NCBI GenBank assembly: GCA_022824495.1
Contig: JAJDZU010000006.1
Location: 1-64,000 of the forward strand
Source of the DNA: Chloroflexota bacterium
Lineage (GTDB): Bacteria > Chloroflexota > UBA11872
Reading direction: 5' to 3'
DNA: 64,000 nucleotides
The notes below the pieces were generated by a model, which was given only the letters and a program-made list of their open reading frames with translations, did no database searches and had not been told where the DNA came from. Position numbers and translations under genes: made by a program. Below, in pieces: positions 53,855-62,761 of the stretch. How positions within the stretch are numbered: position 1 is the first letter of the stretch; every line of letters begins with the position of its first letter.

Positions 53855-55576
53855 TCAGGCGACGGTCAGCGCACCTTCTTCGTGCAATTCCCGCAACGTG
53901 TCGGCAACCAGCGCGCGGACGGCCGTGGCGGACTTGCCGACGGCGGCGCCCCAGGTTTCGACCGCGTCGTCCACGATCTGCTGGCCGGTGCGCGACCCAT
54001 CCATCGATCGCAGTAGCGAGGTGGCGGCAATGGAGAGGAAGTGGGTCTTGGTGCTGTCGCCGTCGGGAATCTCGACCAGGGTGGCCGGGCGCAGCACGTC
54101 CTCCTGGTCGTTAAGCATGTAGGGCTGCCATTGCACGCCGTCCATCCAGGTGGGGACGCCGCCGAGCAGCTGCTCGACGGTGACCGGCTGATAGTCGCGG
54201 GCCTGCCGCTCCTCTTCCAGGTAGTCCTCCAGTTGCGTCTGCTGCTCGTCGCTGAGTTCGAGTTCGAAGTTCTGGTAGATGATCTTGAGCTGCTCGGGGC
54301 TGAAGCCGCCGGCGTGCTTGAGCTTGAGGTGGCTGGTGGCGCCGGGGCTGCGTGACACGCCGGCGGCGATGAGCGAGAACGCCTGTTGCAGCGAGAAGCT
54401 CTGCGACGGGTCGACGATGCGCCGGGCCTGCCAGAACCAGTCGTCGCGGTTGCGTTCGCCGTGGTACCAGTGCAGGGCCAGTTCCAGGAAGTCCTGCGCC
54501 GTCTTGCGGTACTCGCTGTCGTACCAGTGCATGGCCAGCGGTTCCAGTTCCGGCTGGCGCAGCGCGGCGGTAAGGGTCAGGGCGGCGCGAATCGCGCCGT
54601 TCATCGCCAGGGCAATGCCGGTGGAGAGCACCGGGTCCACGAAACAGGCCGCGTCGCCGCAGAGCATGTAGCCGGGGCCGTGGAACGACGTGCAGAAGAA
54701 GGACCAGTCGCTGTCCATCTCCACGCGGTCCGAGATCCACTCCGCCTGGTCCAGCAAGCGACGCAATTCGGGCGTGATGGCCACGTTCTCAAGGAAAAAG
54801 TCGACGCGCTGCTGCGGATTCATCCCGCGCACGTGGTTGGGGTCGGTGACGAAGCCGACGCTGCTGATCTCGTTCGCCAGCGGGATGTGCCAGAACCAGC
54901 CGGCCTCGCTGGAGACGATGTGCAGGTTGCCGTCGTCGTTGAGCGTCAGGTCCGGATAGACCTCGGAGAGCTTGCGGGCGCCGCGGTAGTAGCCGGACAG
55001 GGAGATGTGGCGCATCTCCTCGTTGAACTCCCGCAGGTTGAAGCGCTTGCCCAGGAGCGACGACTGGCCCGAGCAATCGAGGATATAGCGGGACTGCAGC
55101 TTGCCTTCGGACCCATTGGCGCCGCGCCAGCGCAGCCCGGTGACGCGTCCGCCCACCTGCGTGACATCGGTGACCTGGGTCTCCTCCCAGACCGCGGCGC
55201 CGCAGTCCTCGCTGTGGTCCAGCAGGATCTTGTCGAAGTCCGCCCGGCGGACCTGGAAGGCAAAGAACGCGTCGTCGATCATTTCCGAAAAGCGCAGGGT
55301 CCAGGGTTCGCGCGAACGGCCCCAGATATAGGTGGCGCCGTACTTGCGGACGAAGCCGGCCTGCAGGACTTTCTCGGTAATGCCCATCTGGTCCAGCGCC
55401 AGGAAGGCGATGGGCAAGAGCGACTCGCCGATGTGTTCGCGCGGGAAGCGTTCGCGCTCGAGGACAGCCACCCGGAACCCGGCGCGCGACAGCAGAGTGG
55501 CGGCCGTGGACCCGGCCGGCCCGCCGCCGATGACGGCGACATCGACATCAAGACCGTCGACCGGATGCGTGCTCAT
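53855..55576 (-). CDS. Flavin-dependent halogenase-like monooxygenase with a PqqD-like C-terminal domain
   Basis: A 573-residue enzyme. FAD binding: 'VIGGGPAGSTAATLLSRAGF' (15-34). 'REHIGESLLP' (46-55) and 'CGDAACFVDPVLSTGIALAM' (position about 317-336) are typical of the halogenase/hydroxylase group. 'WFWHIP' (227-232) matches the WxWxIP signature of flavin-dependent halogenases. After about residue 490 comes 'LSIAATSLLRSMDGSRTGQQ' to 'LVADTLRELHEEGAL', which resembles a PqqD-type winged-helix (RiPP recognition element). Such a fusion suggests action on a carrier- or peptide-bound substrate. The start overlaps the TPR gene stop by four bases (ATGA). The lysine needed for halogenation cannot be fixed by eye, so hydroxylation or oxidation is possible. 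Confidence 0.82.
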   Translation of the reverse strand: MSTHPVDGLDVDVAVIGGGPAGSTAATLLSRAGFRVAVLERERFPREHIGESLLPIAFLALDQMGITEKVLQAGFVRKYGATYIWGRSREPWTLRFSEMIDDAFFAFQVRRADFDKILLDHSEDCGAAVWEETQVTDVTQVGGRVTGLRWRGANGSEGKLQSRYILDCSGQSSLLGKRFNLREFNEEMRHISLSGYYRGARKLSEVYPDLTLNDDGNLHIVSSEAGWFWHIPLANEISSVGFVTDPNHVRGMNPQQRVDFFLENVAITPELRRLLDQAEWISDRVEMDSDWSFFCTSFHGPGYMLCGDAACFVDPVLSTGIALAMNGAIRAALTLTAALRQPELEPLAMHWYDSEYRKTAQDFLELALHWYHGERNRDDWFWQARRIVDPSQSFSLQQAFSLIAAGVSRSPGATSHLKLKHAGGFSPEQLKIIYQNFELELSDEQQTQLEDYLEEERQARDYQPVTVEQLLGGVPTWMDGVQWQPYMLNDQEDVLRPATLVEIPDGDSTKTHFLSIAATSLLRSMDGSRTGQQIVDDAVETWGAAVGKSATAVRALVADTLRELHEEGALTVA

Positions 55577-57414
55577 GCCAGAGCCTCCAGCCGGGTGCGC
55601 GCCTGCGCGAGGTTGCCGGAGATCATCGCATGCTGTTGCGGGAAGGCGGCGACGTCGAACACCTGCGCGGCTACCTCAAAGCTGCGGATGGCTTCGTGCA
55701 GGTCCCGGGCGCCAGCGCCCGGCTGCATGAGCGCGACCGCCAGGTTGAAATGCACGCTGGCGGACTCCCGCGGATGGGACTGGAGGTCATAGGCCGCGGC
55801 CGACGCCCGGTAGGCCTCGATGGCCGCCCCCAGCACCTGCGGCTCACCGCGCGCGGCCTGGGACGCGAGGACCATTCCCAGCAGCATTTGCGTCTCGGCG
55901 TGCGCAACCGGTTCCGTATCGCGCGGCCGGTCCTCCAGCGCCCGGTACAGGTGAGCCGCGCCCTCCGCCAGGGCCTGGGGCTCAACGGCGCTCCGCTCCA
56001 GCGCCAGGCGGCCAAGCAGGTGGTGCGCCCGCCCGACAAGCGCCCGGTCCTCATCCGAAGCCTCCAGCGCTCGATCCGCCGCCGCCGCGGCGCGTCGCCG
56101 GTTGTCCGTCCGGTCGCCGTCGGTCCGCGCGGCCAGGGCCTCGGCAAGCGCGACCTGCAGCGAGGCGTAGGCCACGGGTTCGGCTTCACGGTTGATGGCG
56201 TCGAGCCCGGCCTCGAATGCCTCGATGGCCTGGCGGATGCTTGCCGCCCGGTCGCCGCCGGCCGAGGCCAGCAGGGCCGACCCAAGGGTCAGGTTCACCC
56301 GCGCGTACTCGGTGGGGAACTGGGCGCGCGGCCAGGCCGACAGCGCATGTCGGCTGATTTCGAGTGCGCGCGCAATGCGCGGCTGCGTGGGCGCCGGATC
56401 CTCCACGATCACGCGCGGCGCTTCGATCAGGGCGGGCGCCACGATCGAGGTGGATGTCACCTGCGGCGCCAGCGCCAACGCGGCCTCGAATTGCTCCAGC
56501 GCCGCATCGCGGGACGCCGGGCCGCCGCCGGGCAGCCGCCCCGTCCACAGCCGGCCGAATCCGAGCCGGAGTTCCGCATGCCGGTCAGGCTGCGATTCGG
56601 CCGGCACCTCGGACAGGGCAGTTTCGAAGGCCCGCCGGGCGCGCTCGAAACGTGAAGGGTCGAGCGAGGTCAGTTCGACCTGGGTCAGGGCGGTCTCGGC
56701 GAGGGCCGCGGAACGCAGGTCGTCGCGGTTGCCCACGCTCGCCAGGTCCGCCGCCCGAAGGAAGGCCCGCACCGAGGCGTCCAGGTGGGCGCGCCGGTCG
56801 CCTTCCGTTTGCACGCGTTGGGTCTGGCCCAGGCCAAGCAGGAACTCGGCGTGTTCGGCCGGGTGTTCGTCAGGCGACACGCCCTCGAGCAGCGCGTGGT
56901 AGGCGCCGACCGCCTGGGCCCGGTCGCGGGCGTCGGGCGACGCCGCCAGTACCGCCGCCACGTTGGCCCGCGCCCGCGCGTGATCCAACGGCGATACGTC
57001 GGGCGAGAGCACCTCCAGCACCGTTTCGAAGCACCAGCGGGCCGATTCCAGTTGCCCGCCGGCCCAGTTGGCCAGTCCCAGGCCGTGAAAAGCCCGCGCA
57101 TAAGCCTCCGGAAATTCGTCGCGGTTGAAGACCACGATCGCCTTCTGATAGCTATCGATGGCCTCGGCCAGCAGGTCGGGATCGCCCAGGCGCGCCCGCA
57201 GGCTCAGCGTGTCGGCCAGGTCCAGGTGCAGCGCGCCGAACTCGATCGGGAGCACGGCAAGGTCGAACGCGTCGGCGGCTTCGATAAGGAGATCGGTGGC
57301 CGCGCGCAACTGCATGATGTCGCTGCCGGCCCGCAACTCGCGCGCCTGCGCGACCTTCTGACGGGCCGCGAGCAGGGAGGGATCGCCGGACACGCGCGAC
57401 ATCGCTTCGTTCAT
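55573..57414 (-). CDS. TPR-like helical repeat protein
   Basis: A 613-residue soluble protein made almost entirely of alpha-helical repeats of about 34-60 residues. Repeating elements include 'PEAYARAFHGLGLANW', 'PAEHAEFLLGLGQTQRV', 'PTEYARVNLTLGSALLA', 'PVAYASLQVALAEALAA' and 'PRESASVHFNLAVALMQ', each a 'P.E.A..Q..LG.AL' type TPR helix pair. There is no signal or enzyme motif. It is likely a scaffold for the flanking SRPBCC and halogenase proteins, with which it shares an operon (28-base gap upstream, 4-base overlap downstream). Confidence 0.78.
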   Translation of the reverse strand: MNEAMSRVSGDPSLLAARQKVAQARELRAGSDIMQLRAATDLLIEAADAFDLAVLPIEFGALHLDLADTLSLRARLGDPDLLAEAIDSYQKAIVVFNRDEFPEAYARAFHGLGLANWAGGQLESARWCFETVLEVLSPDVSPLDHARARANVAAVLAASPDARDRAQAVGAYHALLEGVSPDEHPAEHAEFLLGLGQTQRVQTEGDRRAHLDASVRAFLRAADLASVGNRDDLRSAALAETALTQVELTSLDPSRFERARRAFETALSEVPAESQPDRHAELRLGFGRLWTGRLPGGGPASRDAALEQFEAALALAPQVTSTSIVAPALIEAPRVIVEDPAPTQPRIARALEISRHALSAWPRAQFPTEYARVNLTLGSALLASAGGDRAASIRQAIEAFEAGLDAINREAEPVAYASLQVALAEALAARTDGDRTDNRRRAAAAADRALEASDEDRALVGRAHHLLGRLALERSAVEPQALAEGAAHLYRALEDRPRDTEPVAHAETQMLLGMVLASQAARGEPQVLGAAIEAYRASAAAYDLQSHPRESASVHFNLAVALMQPGAGARDLHEAIRSFEVAAQVFDVAAFPQQHAMISGNLAQARTRLEALA

Positions 57415-57442
57415 TGGCGCGCCGCCTCGAACAGCTCCCGCG

Positions 57443-57910
57443 CTATTCGCCGCCCGCGGCGTCGGCCATCAGCTTGTCCAGGTTGGCCAGCGCCTGCTCA
57501 AACTCGCTCATGATCCGGCCGCGGCTGGTAAACGATTTGATCAGGCCCAGGGGCCCGCCGCCGGACCAGGTGCCGGTGAGCGTGACCTCCGTCTTGGCCG
57601 CGCTGGGGCGGAGGTCGATGGTTGTGCGGACGTTGTGGAGCGAGCCGACCTCACGACCATCGCGAACCTCGCGAACGATTCGCCAGGCGATACGCCGCGA
57701 GTCGTCCCAGGCCACCACGCGGTGATGGACTTCCAGGCCGTCGTCCATGCGGGCCAGGTGCTCACGCCCGAATCCCTTGGGCGACCCGCCGGTGTGCTCA
57801 ATGGACGACACACCGGGCAACCATTCGGACATTCGCTCAAAATCCGACAACAGGTGCCACACGAGTTCCTGCGAACCCGGGACCACCTGGCGGGCAACAA
57901 CTTTGGCCAT
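57443..57910 (-). CDS. SRPBCC/START-like ligand-binding protein
   Basis: A 155-residue helix-grip protein: 'VPGSQELVWHLLSDFERMSEWLPGV' (about 10-34), the Arg/His-rich strands 'GREHLARMDDGLEVHHRVVAWD', 'TEVTLTGTWSGGGPLGL' and a long C-terminal helix 'MSEFEQALANLDKLM'. The family includes polyketide cyclases and lipid or hydrophobic ligand carriers. ATG 57908-57910 starts the operon SRPBCC - TPR - halogenase. It could bind or cyclise the substrate of the flavoenzyme. Confidence 0.85.
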   Translation of the reverse strand: MAKVVARQVVPGSQELVWHLLSDFERMSEWLPGVSSIEHTGGSPKGFGREHLARMDDGLEVHHRVVAWDDSRRIAWRIVREVRDGREVGSLHNVRTTIDLRPSAAKTEVTLTGTWSGGGPLGLIKSFTSRGRIMSEFEQALANLDKLMADAAGGE

Positions 57911-58054
57911 CTAGGGAGATCCTCTCGACCGCGCGACCGTGCCAAGCGCGGCCGCTGAAGCGGGGCTGGACGGCCAGTGTGCGGACTCCGGTGCGCTGGC
58001 CGCAAGGCGCACCCCCGGTGCTAGGCTTGACTTCAGCCCGTGCCTGCACGCCCG

Positions 58055-58130
58055 GCCCCCGTCGTCTAGAGGCCTAGGACACCACCCTTTCAAGGTGGAG
58101 ACAGGGATTCGACTTCCCTCGGGGGTACCA
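58055..58130 (+). tRNA. tRNA-Glu (anticodon TTC)
   Basis: A 76-base cloverleaf. The acceptor stem is GCCCCCG (58055-58061) with CGGGGGT (58120-58126; first pair G-U), discriminator A and encoded CCA (58128-58130). The anticodon stem CCACC/GGTGG encloses loop CTTTCAA with anticodon TTC. The T arm contains GGGATTCGACTTCCC, with the usual TTCGA loop. The D arm holds AGAGGCCTAGGAC. No intron. It lies divergent from the SRPBCC operon. Confidence 0.96.
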
Positions 58131-58146
58131 GAGCGCCTTGCGCCGC

Positions 58147-58518
58147 CTAGCAATCCCCGCTGTTGGGGATGATGCAAATGAACTTCAGCGGGCCCTCACC
58201 GGTGTTGCGGAACTGGTGCATGGCGTCGGGCGGCACGTAGACGGCCTCGCCCTCGGTAAACGGCTCGGCGCCCGTGGCCGTCTTCAGCTCGCCCGAACCT
58301 TCCACGATGAATACTTCGTGCTCCCAGGGATGCTGGTGATATGGCGTGGCGCCGGCCGGCGCGACGTCAAACAACCGCATGGCGAAGTTGGGCGGCGCGA
58401 CCTGGCTGGCCACCAAGTCGTGTTTGATAACGGTTCCCACGCCTTCCGGCGAAACATCCAGGGTTGGCGCGTCGTCCGGCGCCACCACAAACGGCTTCTC
58501 AGCAGTACGAACCGCCAT
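58147..58518 (-). CDS. Cupin-domain protein
   Basis: A 123-residue single-cupin protein. Motif 1 is 'PYHQHPWEHEVFIVEGSGE' (about 60-78), with two His, a further His and Glu as metal ligands; motif 2 is 'VPPDAMHQFRNTG' (about 95-107) with the last His. All four metal ligands are thus present. It ends only 17 bases from the tRNA gene, convergent. Small cupins of this kind are dioxygenases, isomerases or sugar-binding proteins; none can be chosen. Confidence 0.85.
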   Translation of the reverse strand: MAVRTAEKPFVVAPDDAPTLDVSPEGVGTVIKHDLVASQVAPPNFAMRLFDVAPAGATPYHQHPWEHEVFIVEGSGELKTATGAEPFTEGEAVYVPPDAMHQFRNTGEGPLKFICIIPNSGDC

Positions 58519-58678
58519 GGGGCTTCTCCGTTGATCTGAACGCGTTCAGCATACGACGACGACCCTCCCGCACCGTTGACGGCGCGCTGTCCGAGGTCCG
58601 GCCAGGCTCGGGGGCCAGCTGCTGGCGGCCGGCCCTTGATGCGTCCACAATTGGCTGATAGCTGCGCGGGCGGAGTAC

Positions 58679-59278
58679 ATGACCTCGGCGCGACTCAGGC
58701 AGGCGCTGGACCGCATTGACGAGCTCAATCGTGCCGACCCGCACAGGATCCAAGTCCGCGGCGAGTCCCGACCCAAGGAACTGACTCACGCGGCAATGGT
58801 GTCGGCCCGGATCGAGCGGCTGCGTCCCGATGCGGACGACGCGCTGCGGATCGCGGCCCACGGTCACCACGTGCGGCGCTGGGCCATCCCGCGCCGCGAG
58901 TATCCGCAGGGACGCCGCGGCTATTTGCGGTGGCGGCAGGCCCTGCAGGAACTGCATGCCGCCACCCTGGGCGAGGTCATGACGGAGGCCGGCTACGAGC
59001 CAGCCGCCATCGAACGCGCGCAGGACCTGGTGCGCAAGAAGAACCTGCGGCGCGACGTGGACGCCCAGGCCCTGGAAGACGCGCTCTGCCTGGTCTTCCT
59101 GGAGACGCAGCTTGGCGAGTTCCGAACCCGTCAGCCCGATCACCGGACCATGGACATCCTGCGAAAGACCTGGACCAAGATGTCGGCCGAGGCCCGGGCG
59201 CTGGCGCTCGACCTTGATCTCCCGCCGGACGACCGCCGCTTCATGCTCGATGCGCTCGATCCCCCCGACCCTACCTGA
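58679..59278 (+). CDS. DUF4202 family protein
   Basis: A 199-residue protein recognised by 'KELTHAAMVSARIERLRPDA' (33-52), 'RIAAHGHHVRRWAIPRREYP' (57-76), 'GYLRWRQALQELHA' and 'LEDALCLVFLETQLGEF'. The conserved His (HGHH) and Arg residues suggest an HD-like or other hydrolase helical fold, but the function is unknown to me. CGGAG precedes the ATG. It is divergent from the cupin and 94 bases upstream of the cyclic-di-AMP receptor-like pair. Confidence 0.8.
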   Translation: MTSARLRQALDRIDELNRADPHRIQVRGESRPKELTHAAMVSARIERLRPDADDALRIAAHGHHVRRWAIPRREYPQGRRGYLRWRQALQELHAATLGEVMTEAGYEPAAIERAQDLVRKKNLRRDVDAQALEDALCLVFLETQLGEFRTRQPDHRTMDILRKTWTKMSAEARALALDLDLPPDDRRFMLDALDPPDPT

Positions 59279-59372
59279 CGGGCCTCGAAACCTGTTCGCC
59301 AGGGTTGACATAGCAGAATGCTCAATCGCTCCGTTATGGTGAATAGGCAGTCCGGCCAGGAGTTCGTGTGCG

Positions 59373-59672
59373 GTGGCGGACACTCAAGACGACGTTCAGC
59401 GCCTGATCTTTGCCGTCGTCCATCGGGACGACGCCGAGGGTGTGACCCGCGTATTGGTGGAGTCGGGCTACCGCGCGACCCGAATCGACGCGCAGGGCGG
59501 CTTTCTGCGCCGGGGCAACGCCGTGTTCATGGTGGGCGTCGTGGCCGAACAGGTTGACGATGTGATCGAGAAAATCCGCGGGGCGGCGCCGCACGCCTCC
59601 GGACAATCCAGGAGCGGCTCGACGTACGGCATCGTGTTCGTGGTGCGCGTGGACGCCTTCGCGCGCCTATGA
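59373..59672 (+). CDS. Cyclic-di-AMP receptor-like protein (DarA/PstA type), copy 1
   Basis: A 99-residue PII-like trimeric signalling protein. 'RLIFAVVHRDDAEGVTRVLV' (10-29) is the first strand-helix, and 'GYRATRIDAQGGFLRRGNAV' (32-51) carries the 'T.....GGFL..GN' nucleotide-binding loop of the CdAMP receptor family; 'MVGVVAEQVDDVIEKI' follows. GTG 59373 is the start. The variable T-loop region between 'IRGAAPH' and 'YGIVFVV' is short. It is followed 24 bases later by a paralogue. Confidence 0.8.
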   Translation: MADTQDDVQRLIFAVVHRDDAEGVTRVLVESGYRATRIDAQGGFLRRGNAVFMVGVVAEQVDDVIEKIRGAAPHASGQSRSGSTYGIVFVVRVDAFARL

Positions 59673-59696
59673 GGCCGATGCCGAGGAACGCACGCG

Positions 59697-60035
59697 ATGG
59701 CTGAACCCCTGGCCTACGACCGCATGGCGCTGTGCGTCGTCCAGGACGATGACGCGGGCGAATACTCCAACGCGCTGCGCGAGGCCGGGATTTCCCATAC
59801 CCGCGTCGCCAGCGCCGGCGGCTTTCTGCAGGCCACCAACGCCGTCTTCGTGGTGGCGCTGGAGGCCGCGCGCCTGGACGAACTCAAGGAGATCACCGCC
59901 CGCACCTGCATCACGCGCACCGAACTGGTGACCCTGCCGTGGACGGGCGAGATCGACCTCTCGCTGCCTGTCGAAGTTGAAGTGGGCGGAGCGGCGATGT
60001 TCGTGCTGAAACTGGAGCACGCCGAGCGGCTGTAG
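59697..60035 (+). CDS. Cyclic-di-AMP receptor-like protein, copy 2
   Basis: A 112-residue paralogue of the preceding gene: 'MALCVVQDDDAGEYSNALRE' (10-29), then 'GISHTRVASAGGFLQATNAV' (31-50). 'GGFL' is kept but the following Arg/Gly of 'RRGN' is 'QATN', so ligand affinity may differ. The C-terminus ends in a strand 'GAAMFVLKLEHAERL'. ATG 59697 is the start. The pair could form hetero-trimers or separate sensors. Confidence 0.75.
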   Translation: MAEPLAYDRMALCVVQDDDAGEYSNALREAGISHTRVASAGGFLQATNAVFVVALEAARLDELKEITARTCITRTELVTLPWTGEIDLSLPVEVEVGGAAMFVLKLEHAERL

Positions 60036-60046
60036 CCCGGCCGGCG

Positions 60047-60883
60047 TCAGGCGGGACCCTGACCGGCCCCTGACCACCAGCGATGCAGGTCGGCCGCCGT
60101 GGGCGATCCGTCGTACGCCGCAACCCGCGTTCCGAAGGTCCACGAGTCGCCATCCGCGATGGTCAGCGGTTCGTACATCGTGGGGTTGAGCAGACTGGTT
60201 CCGTAGAAGCGCGCGAACGTGGGGACCGGCGCCGAGGCGGGATGCGCCATCAGCGCGGCGCCGCAGGCGTGCTCGCCGATCGCCCCGCGTACATCAACCC
60301 AGCGGACCGGCTGTCCGTTGATCGCGTCGGCGCCTTGCCGCCCTTCGGAGTCACGCATCACGCCGCCGTCATCCTGGTCCAGCGCGTCAATCAGGCGGAG
60401 ACCCGCCCACGAGTGGTTGTCCACGCCCAGTTCCAAGGCGCCATGCGACGCCTGCAACGTCGAAACCATGTCCAGCAGATGCGCCGGTCCTTCACGCCGA
60501 ACCTCGTGCGAGCGGAGTTCGGTGGCGACCACCGTTCCCCGACGGTCGCGCCACTCCAGCTTGAGGTCGATGCGCGCCCGCGCGGCGCTGGCGTCCGACT
60601 GGATATCCACCGGCACAATCCACCCGGCATCGACAAGGTCGTGAAAGACGTTGAGCCCGTTGACCTTGGCGTGTCCGATCCAGATGCCCTTGTGATGCGG
60701 GAAGTTATGCGCGCCCATCTCGGTCACGGGATACCCGGCCGGGGTATAGAGGGGATGCACGCACGGACGCATCAGGAACAGGTCTTTGTCCGCGCCGCCC
60801 AGGTTGAGGGCCATCACCGGGCGGCCCGCGTGGAGCACCTTGAAGCGATTAAAGAACCGCGGTTCCTGGAACTGGATTTGCAT
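60047..60883 (-). CDS. DUF6807 (PmoA-like) family protein
   Basis: A 278-residue beta-rich protein. 'RPCVHPLYTPAGYPVTEMGAHN' (about 40-61), 'FPHHKGIWIGHAKVNGLNVF' (62-81) and 'WTFGTRVAAYDGSPT' are the family's landmarks; the 'HHKGIW' block is characteristic. Members are often annotated as PmoA family and occur near sugar-metabolism genes; a carbohydrate-related mutarotase-like fold is possible. ATG 60881-60883 is chosen, with AGGA upstream; an ATG five codons earlier is in frame. Convergent with copy 2 of the receptor pair and divergent from the ABC binding protein. Confidence 0.78.
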   Translation of the reverse strand: MQIQFQEPRFFNRFKVLHAGRPVMALNLGGADKDLFLMRPCVHPLYTPAGYPVTEMGAHNFPHHKGIWIGHAKVNGLNVFHDLVDAGWIVPVDIQSDASAARARIDLKLEWRDRRGTVVATELRSHEVRREGPAHLLDMVSTLQASHGALELGVDNHSWAGLRLIDALDQDDGGVMRDSEGRQGADAINGQPVRWVDVRGAIGEHACGAALMAHPASAPVPTFARFYGTSLLNPTMYEPLTIADGDSWTFGTRVAAYDGSPTAADLHRWWSGAGQGPA

Positions 60884-60968
60884 GGGTGGTCCTGACAAGG
60901 GGCGTTGAGCCGGGGATGCCGGGCGGGCGGCTGCCTTGACCAGACTCGGCCTCGCTCGCTAGTCTGCC

Positions 60969-60996
60969 GCACTTTCTCGCCCTCGAAGTGGCGAGG
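60969..60996 (+). promoter_or_regulatory. Conserved leader element, copy 1
   Basis: A 28-base element beginning GCACTTTC and ending GAAGTGG.GAGG lies 77 bases before the ABC binding protein start. It is nearly the same (25 of 28 bases) as 62954-62981, which lies 78 bases before the second binding protein gene. TCGCC/GGCGA can pair around it. It may be part of a promoter, an operator or an RNA leader. Confidence 0.5.
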
Positions 60997-61073
60997 TGCG
61001 GCTCTCGTGCCTTGCAGGTTCGAGTTGCGGTTTCGCCGGACGGGGGCTATCCGGGAGGGAGCGGTCGCAGGAC

Positions 61074-62732
61074 ATGATTACTCGAAGACAGATGCTTCGC
61101 ATGGGCGGAACCGCCGCCCTGGGAGTTTCCGGCGCCGTAGCGCTGGCGGCCTGCGGCGAGACGCAAGTCGTCACCAAGGAAGTCCCCGTCGAGCGGGTCG
61201 TGGTCAAGGAGGTCCCGGTCGAGAAGATCGTGACCCAGCAGGTTGAAAGGGTCGTGACCCAAGAGGTCGTGAACGTCGTCCGCGAGGAAGTTCCGGTCGA
61301 GAAGGTCGTCGAGGTTGAGAAGGTCGTGGAAGTCCCGGTCGAAAAGATCGTGACCCAGGAAGTCGAAAAGGTCGTCGAGGTCGAGCGGGTCGTCGAAGTT
61401 CAGGCGCCGCCGACGCGCGTCAACGCCGTCATTCGCTTCGCCCACGACCACTCGTCTGGCCTGCGCGGCAAGCAGATGCAATGGGCCCTGGACCGCTTTG
61501 CGCAGGTCCGCCCGGACATCGCCATCAAGTTCGAGCCGCAGAGCAACATGTTCCAGGACTCGTTCGGCATTCAGCTCGCCGGCGGGTCGCAGGCCGAGGC
61601 CGCGTTGCTGGACGGTGGGTTCTTCCACCAGTGGGTGGACAAGGGTGGCTTCGTCCAGATCAACGACGTACTGGACAAGCACCCGGACTGGGATCCCTCC
61701 GACTACGGGATGTGGCCGGATCAGCACACGATCAACTTCGCCAACAAGCATCCGATTCCGTGGAACCAGGGCATCACGGGGCCGTCGTTCGGTCTGCCAT
61801 TCCAGGCAGGCATGAACGGTGTGCTCTACAACTACACGCTGTTTGAGCAAGCGGGAATCTCGCAGCCGTCCGCCGGAAACTGGGGCATTCAGACCGAGTT
61901 TCTCGACGCTGTGCGGGCCCTGACCGATCCCGAGAACAACCAGTTTGGTTTCCGCTCCTCGTCCGCCATGTGGGCCTTCTGGGCCGGCTGGGGCCGCGCG
62001 CTGGCCGACGGCAACGAGGACCTCCTGTACTACGACGAGAACGCGAGCCGGATGACTATTTTCGACGACGGCGCCCATCGCGGGCACGAATTCGTCGTCA
62101 ACGCCATCTGGCAGGAGGGCATCTCCAACAAGCTTGAAGATTCCAAGATGCTTTCCGGCGAATTCAGCGACCCGTTCTCCGCCGGCAAGATGGGGGTGGC
62201 GAACTTCGGGAGTGCCGGAAATTTCGTGGTCCGCATTGCCGGGCGCTTCGACTGGGGCATCAACGTTCAGCCCGAGGGTCCGCGGGGTGAGGCGCCGGTC
62301 CATACCTCACAGCAGCCGCACCTGGTAACGAACGCCGCCGAGTCCAACGGTGTGCTTGAGCAAACCGTGGACATGCTGGTGTTCTTTGCTGGGCCCGAAG
62401 TCCAGGAACGGGCGGCCATCGATCGCGGGTTCATTCCGGTCAACTTCCAGGTGCACGCCGGCCCCTCAATGAAGGCCGCGCCCCCGCAGGGGCACGAGCA
62501 CATCACCCGCATCCTGACCAGTCGCGACGATCACCAGCACTGGCAGTCGGCGCACCCGAGCTGGTGGGAGTGGTTCGATGGATGGCGCGGCGGCGCCGAC
62601 CGGTCGTTCATCGGCGAAGCCTCGCCGGAGGAAGGCCGCGAGGCGATCATGGCAGCCTCGAACACCATCCTCGAGAACCAGCACGACGCCTGGGTCGACT
62701 ACAAGAACTGGGCAAGCACCCTGTCCAGCTAA
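61074..62732 (+). CDS. ABC transporter substrate-binding lipoprotein, sugar type, with VPVEKVV tether
   Basis: A 552-residue extracellular solute-binding protein (family 1-like). The signal 'TRRQMLRMGGTAALGVSGAV' (3-22) has a twin-arginine and ends at the lipobox 'LAACG' (Cys27). Residues 29-110 are the Val/Glu/Lys repeat tether; the ligand-binding part starts at 'VIRFAHDHSSGLRGKQMQWA'. 'GITGPSFGLPFQAGMNGVLYN' (position about 232-252) and 'FSAGKMGVANFGSAGNF' are typical of sugar-binding proteins. ATG 61074 is chosen after AGGA; the frame extends upstream to 60996. No permease or ATPase genes are in the window; they may lie further right. Confidence 0.88.
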   Translation: MITRRQMLRMGGTAALGVSGAVALAACGETQVVTKEVPVERVVVKEVPVEKIVTQQVERVVTQEVVNVVREEVPVEKVVEVEKVVEVPVEKIVTQEVEKVVEVERVVEVQAPPTRVNAVIRFAHDHSSGLRGKQMQWALDRFAQVRPDIAIKFEPQSNMFQDSFGIQLAGGSQAEAALLDGGFFHQWVDKGGFVQINDVLDKHPDWDPSDYGMWPDQHTINFANKHPIPWNQGITGPSFGLPFQAGMNGVLYNYTLFEQAGISQPSAGNWGIQTEFLDAVRALTDPENNQFGFRSSSAMWAFWAGWGRALADGNEDLLYYDENASRMTIFDDGAHRGHEFVVNAIWQEGISNKLEDSKMLSGEFSDPFSAGKMGVANFGSAGNFVVRIAGRFDWGINVQPEGPRGEAPVHTSQQPHLVTNAAESNGVLEQTVDMLVFFAGPEVQERAAIDRGFIPVNFQVHAGPSMKAAPPQGHEHITRILTSRDDHQHWQSAHPSWWEWFDGWRGGADRSFIGEASPEEGREAIMAASNTILENQHDAWVDYKNWASTLSS

Positions 62733-62761
62733 GTTCGCGCGCTCACGGCGCACGGAAAACC

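Noticed and set aside
61158..61403. Regular short DNA repeats resembling a CRISPR-like or satellite array
   Set aside because: Units are codons of the lipoprotein tether in frame, with no spacer-repeat structure.
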